A stretch of DNA of 64,000 nucleotides from Halorubrum distributum JCM 10118 (GCF_000337335.1 NZ_AOJN01000049.1:62001-126000); one strand, 5' to 3'. Counted from the first letter of the stretch, positions 53,147 through 62,628 are shown. The notes: a model not told the origin generated them from the letters alone. Numbers and translations are program-made.

Positions 53147-55540
53147 GTGACCGACTCGCCCCCGTGGGCCGACCTCTTCGGCCATCCCGAACCCTACCCC
53201 GAGCAGGCCGACGGCATCGACGCCGCCGTCGACGCCGCCGCGGACGGCGGCTTCCTCGCGCTGGAGGGCGCCTGCGGGACGGGGAAGACGATGCTCGCGC
53301 TCACCGCCGGGCTCGACCGCGTCCGCGACCCGGAGTCCGACTTCGAGCGCGTCTTCGTCCTCACCAGCGTCAAACAGCAGCTGCGCCAGTTCGAGACGGA
53401 CCTGCGGACGATCAACGACGACCTCCCGGAGGAGTACGACCCCGTCTCCGGGCTCACGCTCGTCGGCAAGGCGGACGTCTGCCCGTACGCGCGGGAGAAC
53501 CGCGGCGGGATCGACCGCGAGAACGTGTACGAGCGCTGCGAGGGGCTCCGCGAGCGAACCCGCAACCTCGTCGGCGACGGCGGCGCGACGACGACCTCGA
53601 ACCTCGTGAGCGAGGCGCGCAGCCAGCAGGTCGGGCTCATGGACTCCGGCTCCGCCGCGGGCGGGGCGCCCGGGGCGGGCGACGCGTCCGACGAGGACGG
53701 CGCGCCGGCCGCCGACTACCTCTCCGTCGACGGCGAGCCAACCCCGTACCGCCCCGACACCGAAGCGTACGACGACGTCGAGTTCTGCCCCTTCTACGCC
53801 GGCTTCCTCGACGACCTGCCCGACGACGGCGACCCCGCGGAGGCGGTCCCGTTCGACGTGACCGAACTCGGCCACGTCGACGCCGACGAGCTCGTCCGGC
53901 TCGCGGCGGGTCACGGTTCCTGTCCCCACTCGATCATGGGCGCGCTCGTGCCGGAGGTCGAGGTCGTCATCGGCAACTACTACCACGCGTTCGACCCCGT
54001 GACCACCGGGACGTTCACCGGCGCGCTGTTGGACGACTCCACGTTCGTCGTCTGCGACGAGGCGCACATGCTCGAACCGCGCGTCCGCGACCTCGTGAGC
54101 GACGCCGTCGCGGACGCGAGCCTGCGTGACGCGGAGAACGAACTCACTCGCGTCGTCCAGCCGCTCTCGTTCGAGTCGGCGGGCGCGGAGTCCGACGACG
54201 CCGCCTTGGTCCGCGGCGAGCTGGAGGACGCGGACGTGAGCGTCGAGGAGATCGAGGCCGTCCGGGAGTTCTACGCCGACCTGCGCGGCGAGCTGGACCG
54301 GCGCGTGACTGCCCACCTCGACCGAGAGCGCCCCGACTGGCGGGCGTCGCTCCGCGACCTCGACGACGAGGAAATCCCGCTCCGCGACCCCGAGGAGCCG
54401 GGCGAAGACGAGATCACGGCGTGGGCCGACGACGAGGGGTACGGCGAGCGCGTCTGGGCGCGCGCTGAGCAGGTCGGCGCGGTCGTCAAGCGCGTCCTCG
54501 ACACGCTGGAGGACGAGGACAAGCAGCGCGCCGCCCCCGGCGTCGGCCGGACCCTCAACGCCTGGTACCGGGAGGGCCACACCGACTTCTTCCGGGCGAT
54601 CGAGCTCGAACGCACGTTCGACGAGACGGAGCCGCCGGACTCGTGGCGGCGGGCGTACAACGCGCGCCTCGCGCTCCACAACTGCCTGCCCAGCGAGCCG
54701 ATCGGCGACCGCCTCGCGGAGTTCGGCGGCGGCGTGCTCATGAGCGCGACGCTGGAGCCGATGGACCTGTTCCGGGAGGTGACCGGCCTCGACCACCTCG
54801 CGGAGCGCGGCCGCCCGGTCGTCGAGCGGACCTACGGCCTCTCTTTCCCCGAAGTGAACCGGGCGAGCCTCGCGGTCGACGCGCCGAAGTTCACTCACCA
54901 GAACCGCGGCGCCCCGGGCGAGGAGAACCCGACGCGGCTCGCGCACCTCGACGCGACGGCCGCGGTCGCGCGCCGCGAGGGGAACGTCCTCGTCGGCACG
55001 CCGAGCTACGCAGAGGCGTCGTGGATGGCGGAGTCGCTCTCGGAGCGGCTCGACAAGCCGGTCCTGCTCGACGAGTCCTCCGGCGACCGCGAGACGGAGT
55101 CGCTGAAGGACGACTTCTTCGCGGGCGACGGGAAGGTGCTGGTGACGAGCCTCCGCGGCACGCTCACCGAGGGCGTCGACTACCGCGGCGACCGCCTCTC
55201 GGCGGCCGTCGTCTGCGGCGTCCCGATCATCAACACGGCGCGACCGCAGACGCGGGCGGTGATCACCGCCTACGACCGCCGGTTCGAGTCGGGGTTCGAG
55301 ACGGCGCTCACCGTCCCCGCCGTTCGCAAGGCCCGGCAGGCCGTCGGCCGCGTCATCCGCGGCCCGGACGAGCGGGGCGTCCGCGTCCTGCTCGACGCTC
55401 GCTACGCGCGCGACTCGTGGAACGGCGTCCGAGAGTACCTCCCGGAACACGAGCGCGAGGAGTACCAGCCGGTGAGCCCGGACATGCTGGAGGTCGCGCT
55501 CGATCGGTTCGCGTCGCGGTCTCCGGCGGCGGGAGAGTGA
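53147..55540 (+). CDS. XPD/Rad3-type iron-sulfur DNA helicase
   Basis: A superfamily 2 helicase of 797 residues that unwinds DNA 5-prime to 3-prime in the XPD family. Walker A is GACGTGKT (41-48) and motif II is DEAH (304-307). Four cysteines for the 4Fe-4S cluster are at 112, 131, 214 and 259. Helicase motif VI appears as QAVGRVIRGPDERG near 743-756. An insertion of Gly/Ala/Asp-rich sequence (166-190) splits the Fe-S domain. Initiation at GTG is supported by the TATA spacing. Confidence 0.94.
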   Translation: MTDSPPWADLFGHPEPYPEQADGIDAAVDAAADGGFLALEGACGTGKTMLALTAGLDRVRDPESDFERVFVLTSVKQQLRQFETDLRTINDDLPEEYDPVSGLTLVGKADVCPYARENRGGIDRENVYERCEGLRERTRNLVGDGGATTTSNLVSEARSQQVGLMDSGSAAGGAPGAGDASDEDGAPAADYLSVDGEPTPYRPDTEAYDDVEFCPFYAGFLDDLPDDGDPAEAVPFDVTELGHVDADELVRLAAGHGSCPHSIMGALVPEVEVVIGNYYHAFDPVTTGTFTGALLDDSTFVVCDEAHMLEPRVRDLVSDAVADASLRDAENELTRVVQPLSFESAGAESDDAALVRGELEDADVSVEEIEAVREFYADLRGELDRRVTAHLDRERPDWRASLRDLDDEEIPLRDPEEPGEDEITAWADDEGYGERVWARAEQVGAVVKRVLDTLEDEDKQRAAPGVGRTLNAWYREGHTDFFRAIELERTFDETEPPDSWRRAYNARLALHNCLPSEPIGDRLAEFGGGVLMSATLEPMDLFREVTGLDHLAERGRPVVERTYGLSFPEVNRASLAVDAPKFTHQNRGAPGEENPTRLAHLDATAAVARREGNVLVGTPSYAEASWMAESLSERLDKPVLLDESSGDRETESLKDDFFAGDGKVLVTSLRGTLTEGVDYRGDRLSAAVVCGVPIINTARPQTRAVITAYDRRFESGFETALTVPAVRKARQAVGRVIRGPDERGVRVLLDARYARDSWNGVREYLPEHEREEYQPVSPDMLEVALDRFASRSPAAGE

Positions 55541-55626
55541 CTCGGAGGCGTCGGGCCGCCGAATAACGTCTCGTTGTCCGGTGGTAGGTCCTTCGTAACT
55601 ATGCCGTCACGGAGGGTATCTCCGGT

Positions 55627-55779
55627 ATGTCTCCCATCCACCGGACCGAACGATACCATCTCGTCTGCCGTGAATGCCCGCTTGAACGCCTGTACGACGT
55701 CGAGACCGACGCGGACGCGGTCCACCGCGACCACGTCGACGAGACCGGACACCGCGTCGCCGTCGAGCGGATCGCGTGA
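55627..55779 (+). CDS. Small zinc-finger-like protein (50 residues)
   Basis: A short frame with the start MSPIHRTERYHLVCRECPLE, containing one Cys-x2-Cys pair (CREC, residues 14-17) and a run of His residues (HRDHVDETGHR, 33-43) that could complete a metal site. Composition is acidic and third codon positions are mostly G/C. Haloarchaeal genomes hold many such small zinc-binding proteins. It lies in the 263-bp gap between the helicase and the M24 gene. Confidence 0.6.
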   Translation: MSPIHRTERYHLVCRECPLERLYDVETDADAVHRDHVDETGHRVAVERIA

Positions 55780-55803
55780 GGCTGGCGGTTCTGTGCCGCG
55801 CGA

Positions 55804-56979
55804 TCAGACGACGTTCGAGTCGATGTCGCGCGGGAAGTTCGTGAGCCGCTCCGTCCCCGACTCGGTGATCGCCACCGTGTCGGAGTGGCGGTAGCCGAAC
55901 TCGTCGGTGTAGATTCCGGGTTCGATCGTGTACACGTGGCCCGGTTCCATCACCGCGTCGTCGCCGTCGTAGCGCTCGCCCCAGCCGCGGTCGATGTACG
56001 GCGGCTCGTGGGCGCCGAGCCCGATGTTGTGGCCGACGTGGTGCTGCGCGAGGTCGGCCACGCCCTGCTCTTCGAAGTACTCCCAGACGACTTCGTCGAC
56101 CTCGGCGACCGGGACGCCGGGGCCCAAGGCGTCGATGGCGAGCGTCTGCGCCTCAAGCATAAGCTCGAAGTAGTGTTCCTGCTCGTCGGAGTAGTCGCCG
56201 ACGAACATCGTCCGCTCCAGCTCGGAGCGGTAGCCGTCGACGTTCGCGCTCGCGCCGGTGACCAGCACGTCGCCCTCGGAGAGCCGCTCGTTCGGGGTGT
56301 GGCCGTGCGGGAGCGCGGTCTCCTCGCCGGAGATGTAGCCGGCGTGGACCGGGCCGTCGCCGCGGACGCGGACGCTGTACGCGTCACCGAGCGCGTCGAG
56401 CATGGCGCGGGAGGCGTCGGTGGACGCACGCTGCGAGACGGTGGCGGGGTGCGCGCCCGGTTCGGAGTAGTCGGCGAGGTAGCGATGGCCGAGGTTCGCC
56501 CACTTCGCCGACTCGCGGATCAGCTCGACCTCCGCGTCGGACTTCGCCCAGCGCATCCGGCCGACCCACGACTGCGTCTCGACGTCGACGAACTCGGAGA
56601 AGGCGGGCCCTTCGTACCCCATCACGCCCGGCGGGCCGTCGGCGTCGGCGGCGATCGCGTCGGCGCCGAGCCCGTTCAGCATCTCGACGGCGACCGAGAC
56701 GGGCTCGCCGCCGGGGTAGTCGAAGTAGTGATGGACGGCGTCGATCCGCGGATTGGGTTCGACGCGCTCGACCTCCAGTCTCGGAACCGTGATCTCGACG
56801 CGGTCGTCGGTGACCGCGAGGACGACCGGCCGCTCCGTCTGGATGTGATGGAAGCCGGTGAGGTACTCTATCGCTGTCGCGCCGACCCACGTGGCGGCGT
56901 CGGCGTCGGTGTCGGCGAGTCGGTCCCGCACGGCTGCGAGCCGGTCCGCGAAGGCCGACTCGGGGAGTCGCGTGGCCAT
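55804..56979 (-). CDS. M24-family (pita-bread) peptidase homologue with altered metal ligands
   Basis: A 391-residue protein with an N-terminal creatinase/prolidase domain (1-150) and a C-terminal pita-bread domain. By motif alignment, three of five metal ligands are changed: the first Asp is Thr241 (VLVTGASAN), the second Asp is Glu253 (GYRSELERT), and the final Glu is Ser366 (GYRHSDTVA). His317 (GHNIG) and Glu353 (IEPGIY) remain. It may use metal differently or not at all, as creatinase does. Xaa-Pro peptidase activity is doubtful. Confidence 0.87.
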   Translation of the reverse strand: MATRLPESAFADRLAAVRDRLADTDADAATWVGATAIEYLTGFHHIQTERPVVLAVTDDRVEITVPRLEVERVEPNPRIDAVHHYFDYPGGEPVSVAVEMLNGLGADAIAADADGPPGVMGYEGPAFSEFVDVETQSWVGRMRWAKSDAEVELIRESAKWANLGHRYLADYSEPGAHPATVSQRASTDASRAMLDALGDAYSVRVRGDGPVHAGYISGEETALPHGHTPNERLSEGDVLVTGASANVDGYRSELERTMFVGDYSDEQEHYFELMLEAQTLAIDALGPGVPVAEVDEVVWEYFEEQGVADLAQHHVGHNIGLGAHEPPYIDRGWGERYDGDDAVMEPGHVYTIEPGIYTDEFGYRHSDTVAITESGTERLTNFPRDIDSNVV

Positions 56980-57052
56980 GGCTCAGGATACGAGAACGCG
57001 CGGATAAACGGTCGGGTAGCGGAACGGCGGGGACGGGCTCTTCCGCCTCCGC

Positions 57053-57664
57053 TCAGTCCTCGCGGCGGGCGAACGCGAGGTTGCCGGAGACGTTCTTGAT
57101 GTAGGCGGTCACGGTCTCGCCCTCCTGCGCGCCGGGGACGAAGATGGTGTACTCGCCGCGCTCGGCGACGCCGTCGCCCTTGCGGCCCGTGCCGACGATC
57201 TCGAGTTCGTAGGTGTTGCCCGACTCCACGGCGTCCTCCTGCCGCTGGGTGTTGGAGGTGTTCTGTTTCGCCACCGGCCGGAACGCCCCGCAGGCCTCAC
57301 AGCGGAGCATCGGCGTCCGGTTCTCGGTCTCCAGTCGGGTGTCGGGGAGGCCGCACTCCGAGCAGGTGACGAACGACTCGATGTACGAGTCGATCGCGGC
57401 CTGGAAGTCGCGCTCGCGGAAGTTCCCGCTGTAACGCGCGCGGCCGTCCTCGTATTGGCCCGCGGTCCCCAGCTCCTGCTGGATCTTCGAGTGGACGTGT
57501 TCGGGGTCGCGGCTCAGGGCGTCGGCGATTCCGGAGAGGTTCGTCAGGCGGGTGAACGCGCCGTCCTTCTGCCATTCCGGGTCCGGAACCGACAGCCGCT
57601 CGTCGGAGCCGCCCAGATCCGGTACCTCATCCATCGCGCGGTCGAGGCTCGATTCGTAGTCCAT
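57053..57664 (-). CDS. Translation initiation factor aIF2 subunit beta, with TRAM domain
   Basis: A 203-residue aIF2-beta. The N-terminal helix and core (DGAFTRLTNLSGIADALSRD, then HVHSKIQQELGT) are standard. The zinc ribbon has Cys101, Cys104, Cys122 and Cys125. A TRAM domain (about 148-203, with VGTGRKGDGVAERGEYTIFVPG) follows, as in many haloarchaea, and may bind RNA. The gene lies 118 nt downstream of the initiator tRNA gene on the same strand, so the factor and its ligand tRNA may share transcription. Confidence 0.95.
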   Translation of the reverse strand: MDYESSLDRAMDEVPDLGGSDERLSVPDPEWQKDGAFTRLTNLSGIADALSRDPEHVHSKIQQELGTAGQYEDGRARYSGNFRERDFQAAIDSYIESFVTCSECGLPDTRLETENRTPMLRCEACGAFRPVAKQNTSNTQRQEDAVESGNTYELEIVGTGRKGDGVAERGEYTIFVPGAQEGETVTAYIKNVSGNLAFARRED

Positions 57665-57782
57665 ACGCGTGGAAACGACAGCGCGACGGAAATCGCTTCC
57701 GGGTTCGGCGGCGGCTCCGAAAGGCGGAAACGACGTTCGGTGTGTAACGACCGGTCAGGAGTCAGTCGGCTTCGAAAGAAAA

Positions 57783-57857
57783 TAGCGGGAGGTAGATTTG
57801 AACTACCGATCTCCGGGTTATGAGCCCGGCGGAATCTCCTGGCTATCCCATCCCGCT
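57783..57857 (-). tRNA. Initiator tRNA-Met (CAT)
   Basis: A 75-nt tRNA on the minus strand. The acceptor stem is AGCGGGA/TCCCGCT with an A1-U72 end and discriminator A. The anticodon CAT is at 57822-57820, in an anticodon stem with three consecutive G-C pairs, the mark of an initiator. The D-arm and the TTCAAATC T-loop are intact, and there is no intron. CCA is not encoded. A TATA-like CTTAACA lies about 28 nt upstream. Confidence 0.95.
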
Positions 57858-57880
57858 ATCGTAGCACAATCGGGTGCGAC

Positions 57881-57889
57881 TGTTAAGGG
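57881..57889 (-). promoter_or_regulatory. TATA-like box of the initiator tRNA gene
   Basis: Minus-strand CCTTAACA, about 28 nt before the tRNA 5-prime end. The spacing fits an archaeal promoter. Confidence 0.45.
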
Positions 57890-58015
57890 TTCTGATCCCG
57901 GCGCCGGTATGCGATTCGTCCACGCGTCAGCGGCGGTCGCGAACCATCGCGCAGGCGCCCGCATCGGAGCCGTAGATCGCACCGAGCGGCCGCTTCGCGG
58001 ACCGGATTTCCGTCG

Positions 58016-58255
58016 TCACTCCTCGCCCGCGCCCCCGTCGTCGCTCGTCCGCGCCGCGACAGCCTTCATGCGGATCCGGAGCGCGAGGACCGCCACGACG
58101 GCGAATCCGACGGTCACCGCGACGTCGGTCGGGTCACCGGAAAGCGCCCGCTGCGCGGTGAGCCCCGCCATCAGCGCGAACATGAACGACAGCAGTCCTG
58201 CGATCGGAATCACGTACCCCTCGCCGAACGCCGACCCCTCGGACTCGTCGCTCAT
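58016..58255 (-). CDS. Small two-helix membrane protein
   Basis: A 79-residue protein with an acidic N-terminus, two hydrophobic segments (about 14-34 and 43-62), and an acidic tail. A conserved-looking loop QRALSGDP lies between the helices. No family is recognised. It is divergent from the acyl-CoA ligase gene, with 99 nt between the starts. Confidence 0.7.
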   Translation of the reverse strand: MSDESEGSAFGEGYVIPIAGLLSFMFALMAGLTAQRALSGDPTDVAVTVGFAVVAVLALRIRMKAVAARTSDDGGAGEE

Positions 58256-58354
58256 TTCTCACTCCTCTGCCGCCGACCGTGAAAAGGCTCCCGCGACCGT
58301 CCGTCCCTTGCGTCGGCCGCAAACAATTTCACACATCATCGATAGTGACAGACG

Positions 58355-59971
58355 ATGCACAAGCCGCTGTTGACGACGGACTTTCTGGACCGGGCGCGGC
58401 GCCACTACGCCGACGAGGAGGCGGTCCTCGCGGTCGACGGGACGCGATACACGTACGCGGAGCTCGGCGAGCGCGCCGACCGCTTCTCCGCCGCGCTTCA
58501 GGCGCGCGGGATCGAGAAGGGCGACCGGGTGGCGGTGTTGGACCCGAACACGCACTACCACCTGGAGGCCGCCTACGGCGCGATGCAGGTCGGCGCGGTT
58601 CACACGCCGCTGAACTACCGGCTCACGCCCGACGACTTCTCGTACATGCTCTCGGACGCCGGCGTCGACGCCATCTACGCCGACGCCGAGTACGCCGCGA
58701 ACGTCGAGGCGATCCGCGACGAGGTGCCCACGGAGACGTTCCTCACGAACGACGCGGACGCGGTCGAGGGCGACTGGGAGTCGTTCGACGCCGCGCTTGA
58801 CGACGCGGACCCCGACGCCTACGAGCGCCCGGAGATGGACGAGGACGAGGTGATAACGATCAACTACACCTCCGGGACCACCGGCGACCCGAAGGGGGTC
58901 TGCCGAACCCACCGCGCCGAGACGCTCCACGCGTACCTCATCTCGATCCACCAGGAGATCACCGACGACGACGTGTACCTCTGGACGCTGCCGATGTTCC
59001 ACGTCAACGGCTGGGGACACATCTACGCGATCACCGGGGCGGGCGCCCGGCACGTCTGTACCCGCGGGGTCGACGTCGCGGAGACGTTCGACCGGATCCG
59101 CGGCGAGGACGTCTCGTACTTCTGTGCGGCGCCGACCGTCCTCAACATGCTCGGCGACCACCACGCCGAGCACGGGGGCGCGACGACGGGCGACAACGAC
59201 GTGCGGGTCGCCACGGCGGGCGCGGCGCCGCCGGAGGCGACGATCCGCACCGTCGAGGAGGAGTTCGGCTGGGATCTCAAACACGTGTACGGCGCGACCG
59301 AGACGGGCCCGCTTATCACCACTTCAGACGCGAAGCGCCACTTCGACGAGGGCGCCGACGACCGCTTCGCGGTCAAGAAGACGCAGGGGATCGGCTATCT
59401 CGGCACGGACGTGCGCGTCGTCGACGAGAACGGCGAGGACGTGGCCGCCGACGGCGAAACGATCGGTGAGATCGTCGTGCGGGGCAACCAAGTGATGGAC
59501 CGCTACTGGAACAAGCCCGAGGCCACCGAGGAGGCGTTCTCCGAGCGACTGGAGGGGTACTACCACATGGGCGACCTTGCGGTCGTCGACGAGGACGGGT
59601 TCGTCTCGATCCAGGACCGCAAGAAGGACATCATCATCTCCGGCGGGGAGAACATCTCCTCGATCGAGCTGGAGGACACCCTCTTCGAACACGACGTCGT
59701 CTCCGACGTCGCCGTCATCCCCGCGCCAGACGAGCGCTGGGGGGAGACGCCGAAGGCGTTCGTCGTCCCGGAGAGCGGCGACCCCGACGACGCGGGCGCG
59801 ACGCCCGAGCAACTCAAGGCGTTCGTCCGCGAGCGCGTCGCCGACTACAAGACGCCCGGCGAGGTGGAGTTCGTCGCGGAGCTTCCCACCACCGCCACCG
59901 GGAAGATCCAGAAGTACGAGCTGCGCGAGCGCGAGTGGGACGAGGAAGACCGGATGGTCGGCGAGGGGTAA
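58355..59971 (+). CDS. Acyl-CoA synthetase (AMP-forming, long/medium-chain type)
   Basis: A 538-residue adenylate-forming enzyme that activates an acyl acid with ATP and CoA. Motif A3, YTSGTTGDPKG, is near 171-181. A5 is YGATETGP near 313. A7 is HMGDLAVVDEDGF near 406. A8 is DRKKDIIISGGENIS near 422-436. The A10 lysine lies in TGKIQKYE near 517. The AT-rich region CAATTTCACACATCATCGATAG before the ATG contains the likely promoter. Chain length is not predictable. Confidence 0.93.
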   Translation: MHKPLLTTDFLDRARRHYADEEAVLAVDGTRYTYAELGERADRFSAALQARGIEKGDRVAVLDPNTHYHLEAAYGAMQVGAVHTPLNYRLTPDDFSYMLSDAGVDAIYADAEYAANVEAIRDEVPTETFLTNDADAVEGDWESFDAALDDADPDAYERPEMDEDEVITINYTSGTTGDPKGVCRTHRAETLHAYLISIHQEITDDDVYLWTLPMFHVNGWGHIYAITGAGARHVCTRGVDVAETFDRIRGEDVSYFCAAPTVLNMLGDHHAEHGGATTGDNDVRVATAGAAPPEATIRTVEEEFGWDLKHVYGATETGPLITTSDAKRHFDEGADDRFAVKKTQGIGYLGTDVRVVDENGEDVAADGETIGEIVVRGNQVMDRYWNKPEATEEAFSERLEGYYHMGDLAVVDEDGFVSIQDRKKDIIISGGENISSIELEDTLFEHDVVSDVAVIPAPDERWGETPKAFVVPESGDPDDAGATPEQLKAFVRERVADYKTPGEVEFVAELPTTATGKIQKYELREREWDEEDRMVGEG

Positions 59972-59977
59972 AACGTC

Positions 59978-60337
59978 TCAGGCCTCTTCGCTACCGCTCT
60001 CCTCGGATCGGTTCGAACCGACGGTCTCCTCGTCGTCGTCCGAATCGCTCAGCCGGTCGGTGTCGATGCTCACGCCGGGCGGGGTGACGACGAGGAAGCC
60101 GCGGAAGTGCATCAGCTCGCCGTCCATGTCTTTCACGTCGCGCGCGAACGGGGCGGCGAGCTCGTTGAGGTCGCCCTCGATCGACAGCACCAGCGTGTTC
60201 CCGTAGTCGACGCTGCGGACCCACTCCTCCGGGTCGGTCGTGCCGTCCAAAACGCCGAGGACGACGTCGCCGGCCGGCGCGAACGCCTCGTCCATCTTCT
60301 CCTCGGCGTCCCGCAGGTCGAGGTCCCAGTCGCTCAT
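59978..60337 (-). CDS. Conserved haloarchaeal protein (possibly DUF5779)
   Basis: A 119-residue acidic, soluble protein starting MSDWDLDLRDAEEKMDEAF. Central strands (DVVLGVLDG, TLVLSIEGDLNELAAPF, HFRGFLVVTPPGV) suggest an alpha/beta fold. The last 20 residues form an acidic tail. The start at 60337 is chosen over a much longer frame reaching 60565. It resembles proteins labelled DUF5779, though I am not sure. It converges on the acyl-CoA ligase gene. Confidence 0.78.
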   Translation of the reverse strand: MSDWDLDLRDAEEKMDEAFAPAGDVVLGVLDGTTDPEEWVRSVDYGNTLVLSIEGDLNELAAPFARDVKDMDGELMHFRGFLVVTPPGVSIDTDRLSDSDDDEETVGSNRSEESGSEEA

Positions 60338-60443
60338 ACGTGGGGGTCGACAGGCGGCGGCAAAAGCGTTCGGGAGCCGGGCTGCCATCCGGAGGCCGCC
60401 CGGTCGCGGAGTCGTTAAGTACGCGCCGACCCCAGCGGCGGAC

Positions 60444-61124
60444 ATGGAACGCACGCGACGGTCCCTGCTCGCGAGTGCGGCGTCGGTGGGCGTCGTCGGC
60501 GCGGCGGGGTGTCTCGGCGGTGGCGGCGGGACCAGCCTCGACCTCAGCGGCGTCGAACTCGACACGGGCGAGTACGACTGCGACCTGACGGAGCCGTCGG
60601 ACCCGAACCTCGACTACCGGCCGACCCTCGGCGACCCCGACGCCGACGTGGTCGTTCAGGCGTTCGAGGACTTCACCTGCGGACACTGCGCGAGCTACAA
60701 GCTCGACCACTTCCCCACGATCCGCGAGGAGTACATCGAACCCGGCGAGATCCGGTACGAGCACTGGGACTGGCCGATCCCGGTCGACGAGACGTGGGCG
60801 GTCCCCGTCGCGAGCGCGGCCCGCGGGGTCGGCGCGCGCAACGGCGACGAGGCGTTCTTCGAGTTCGCCTCGGCGGCCTACGAGTCGCAGGGGAGCTACA
60901 GCGGGGAGACGCTCGGCGCCGCCGCGGAGGCCGCCGGCGCGGACCCCTGCGCGGTGCTGTCCGACGCGCGGTTCGCGGCGTTCGGAGAGGCGTCGGCGGA
61001 CGACAAGTCCGAGGGGACGTCGATGGGCGTCGAGGGGACGCCGACCATATTCGTGAACGGGAGCCCGGTCGAGGACGGATACGGCGCGCAGTCGATCGCG
61101 GCGGCGATCGACGCCGAGCTCTGA
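60444..61124 (+). CDS. DsbA-like thioredoxin-fold lipoprotein (Tat-exported)
   Basis: A 226-residue exported protein. The N-terminus ERTRRSLLAS is a twin-arginine-like signal, and VGAAGC gives a lipobox with Cys23, so it is likely anchored outside the membrane. The thioredoxin domain holds the active site CGHC at 79-82 in a DFTCGHC context, with the cis-Pro in GTPTIFVNG near 199. It should catalyse disulfide exchange in exported proteins. It lies divergent from the DUF5779-like gene. Confidence 0.92.
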   Translation: MERTRRSLLASAASVGVVGAAGCLGGGGGTSLDLSGVELDTGEYDCDLTEPSDPNLDYRPTLGDPDADVVVQAFEDFTCGHCASYKLDHFPTIREEYIEPGEIRYEHWDWPIPVDETWAVPVASAARGVGARNGDEAFFEFASAAYESQGSYSGETLGAAAEAAGADPCAVLSDARFAAFGEASADDKSEGTSMGVEGTPTIFVNGSPVEDGYGAQSIAAAIDAEL

Positions 61125-61217
61125 GACCGGCGGCGTCTCGTCGCGGCTGAGGGAAAGTCGGGAAGGCGCTTCCTCGGAGCGTCGATCTTTTGCCCGTTCG
61201 CCCCGTTTTATAAGTAG

Positions 61218-62558
61218 ATGAGCGACGCCGACCCGGACGCCGATCCCGCCGTCGAAGCCGACGGGTCCGGCCGCGTCGACGCCTCGGTCGACGGCGACCA
61301 GGCTGCCGCGGTCGACGGCGACGCCGGCGAACGCCGCCGCCTCGGCGCGGTCGTCCTCGCCGTGCTGATCTCGCAGGTCCTCCTCTATCCGGGGGTCCCG
61401 GACCTCGTCGTCGCGCTCGGCGCCCCCGCCGGCATCGACGCCGGCATGTGGTTCCTCGTCGCCGAGTTCGGCGCGTTCGTGACGTTCGCGGTCGTCTGGG
61501 GCGCGCTCTCGGACGTGCTCGGGACGCGGGTCCCGCTGATCGTCGCCGGCGCGCTCGGCGGCGCGGCCTCGTACGTCGCGCTCGCGTCGCTGCCGGGGCT
61601 CGGACCCGGCTTCGAGGCCGCGCTCCTCGTCAGGGCGGTCGGCGGCGCGCTCACCATCGGCGCGTTCTCGCTCTCGATCACGCTCCTGATGGATCTGCGC
61701 GGCGGAAACGGGCGCAACATGGGGACCGCGGGGCTCGCGATCGGGCTCGGGGCAGCGGTCGGCTCGGTCGTCGGCGGGGCGCTCGCCGACCTCGGCGCGC
61801 TGTACCCGGTGTACGCCGGCGCCGTGGTGCTGGCCGCGGCGGGGCTGCTCGCGGCGACGGTCGACGACCGGGCGGGGACCGGCTCCGCGGAACCGGGAGT
61901 CGACTCCGAGGCGGTCGAGAGCGGCGACGTCGGCTTCGGCGCGGTGATCGCCCGCGCCCGGACGACGCCCGGCCTCCTCGTTCCCCTGGCGTTCGGGTTC
62001 GTCGACCGCCTCACCGCGGGCTTCTTCGCCTTGGTCGGCGTCTACTACTTCCAGGACCCGTCGACGTTCGGGCTGTCGGCGGCCGGCGCGGGCGCGACGC
62101 TCGCGCTCTTCTTCGTCCCGTTCGCGCTGCTCCAGTCGCCGTTCGGGGCCCTCTCGGACCGGATCGGTCGCTTCCTCCCCGTCGTCGCCGGCTCGCTCGC
62201 GTACGGCGTCGTCACCATCGGCGTCGGCGTCGCGCCGGCGTACCCGATCGCCGCGGGGCTGATGGTGCTCGTCGGCGTCTGCGGCGCGCTGATGGCGCCG
62301 GCGACGATGGCGCTCGTCACCGACCTCGTCGAGCCGGAGGTCCGCGGCGCCGCGATGGGACTGTTCAACGTGTTCGGATCGCTCGGCTTCCTCACCGGCT
62401 TCCTCATCGGCGGGAGCGCCACCGACGCGTTCGGCTACACGCCTGCCTTCCTCGCGGTCGGTGGGCTGGAGCTGGCCATCGCGATCGCGCTGCTGCCCGC
62501 GGTCCGCTCCATCTCGCCCGGCGCGGGCGTGATCGGGCGGCTCGGCGCCGAGGGGTGA
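61218..62558 (+). CDS. Major facilitator superfamily transporter
   Basis: A 446-residue, 12-helix carrier with an acidic 45-residue N-terminus. The MFS loop-2/3 signature appears as WGALSDVLGTRVPLI near 95-109, with the second-half counterpart GALSDRIGRFLPVV near 313. The central loop (215-240) is acidic. The substrate is not evident, and the sequence has the look of a drug/metabolite efflux carrier. A TTTTATAAG box lies only a few nt before this ATG, which is too close for normal promoter spacing. Confidence 0.9.
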   Translation: MSDADPDADPAVEADGSGRVDASVDGDQAAAVDGDAGERRRLGAVVLAVLISQVLLYPGVPDLVVALGAPAGIDAGMWFLVAEFGAFVTFAVVWGALSDVLGTRVPLIVAGALGGAASYVALASLPGLGPGFEAALLVRAVGGALTIGAFSLSITLLMDLRGGNGRNMGTAGLAIGLGAAVGSVVGGALADLGALYPVYAGAVVLAAAGLLAATVDDRAGTGSAEPGVDSEAVESGDVGFGAVIARARTTPGLLVPLAFGFVDRLTAGFFALVGVYYFQDPSTFGLSAAGAGATLALFFVPFALLQSPFGALSDRIGRFLPVVAGSLAYGVVTIGVGVAPAYPIAAGLMVLVGVCGALMAPATMALVTDLVEPEVRGAAMGLFNVFGSLGFLTGFLIGGSATDAFGYTPAFLAVGGLELAIAIALLPAVRSISPGAGVIGRLGAEG

Positions 62559-62628
62559 GGTCGCTTCGACGGGACCGAGAAAGGGGTCGACGCGCCGTCG
62601 CCGTCACGTGCCGCCTCGCGGGCCGGGA

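Noticed and set aside
52838-55450. Minus-strand open frame of 870 codons opposite the XPD-like helicase
   Set aside because: The helicase has all Fe-S cysteines and helicase motifs on the plus strand. The minus frame is basic and lacks any motif.
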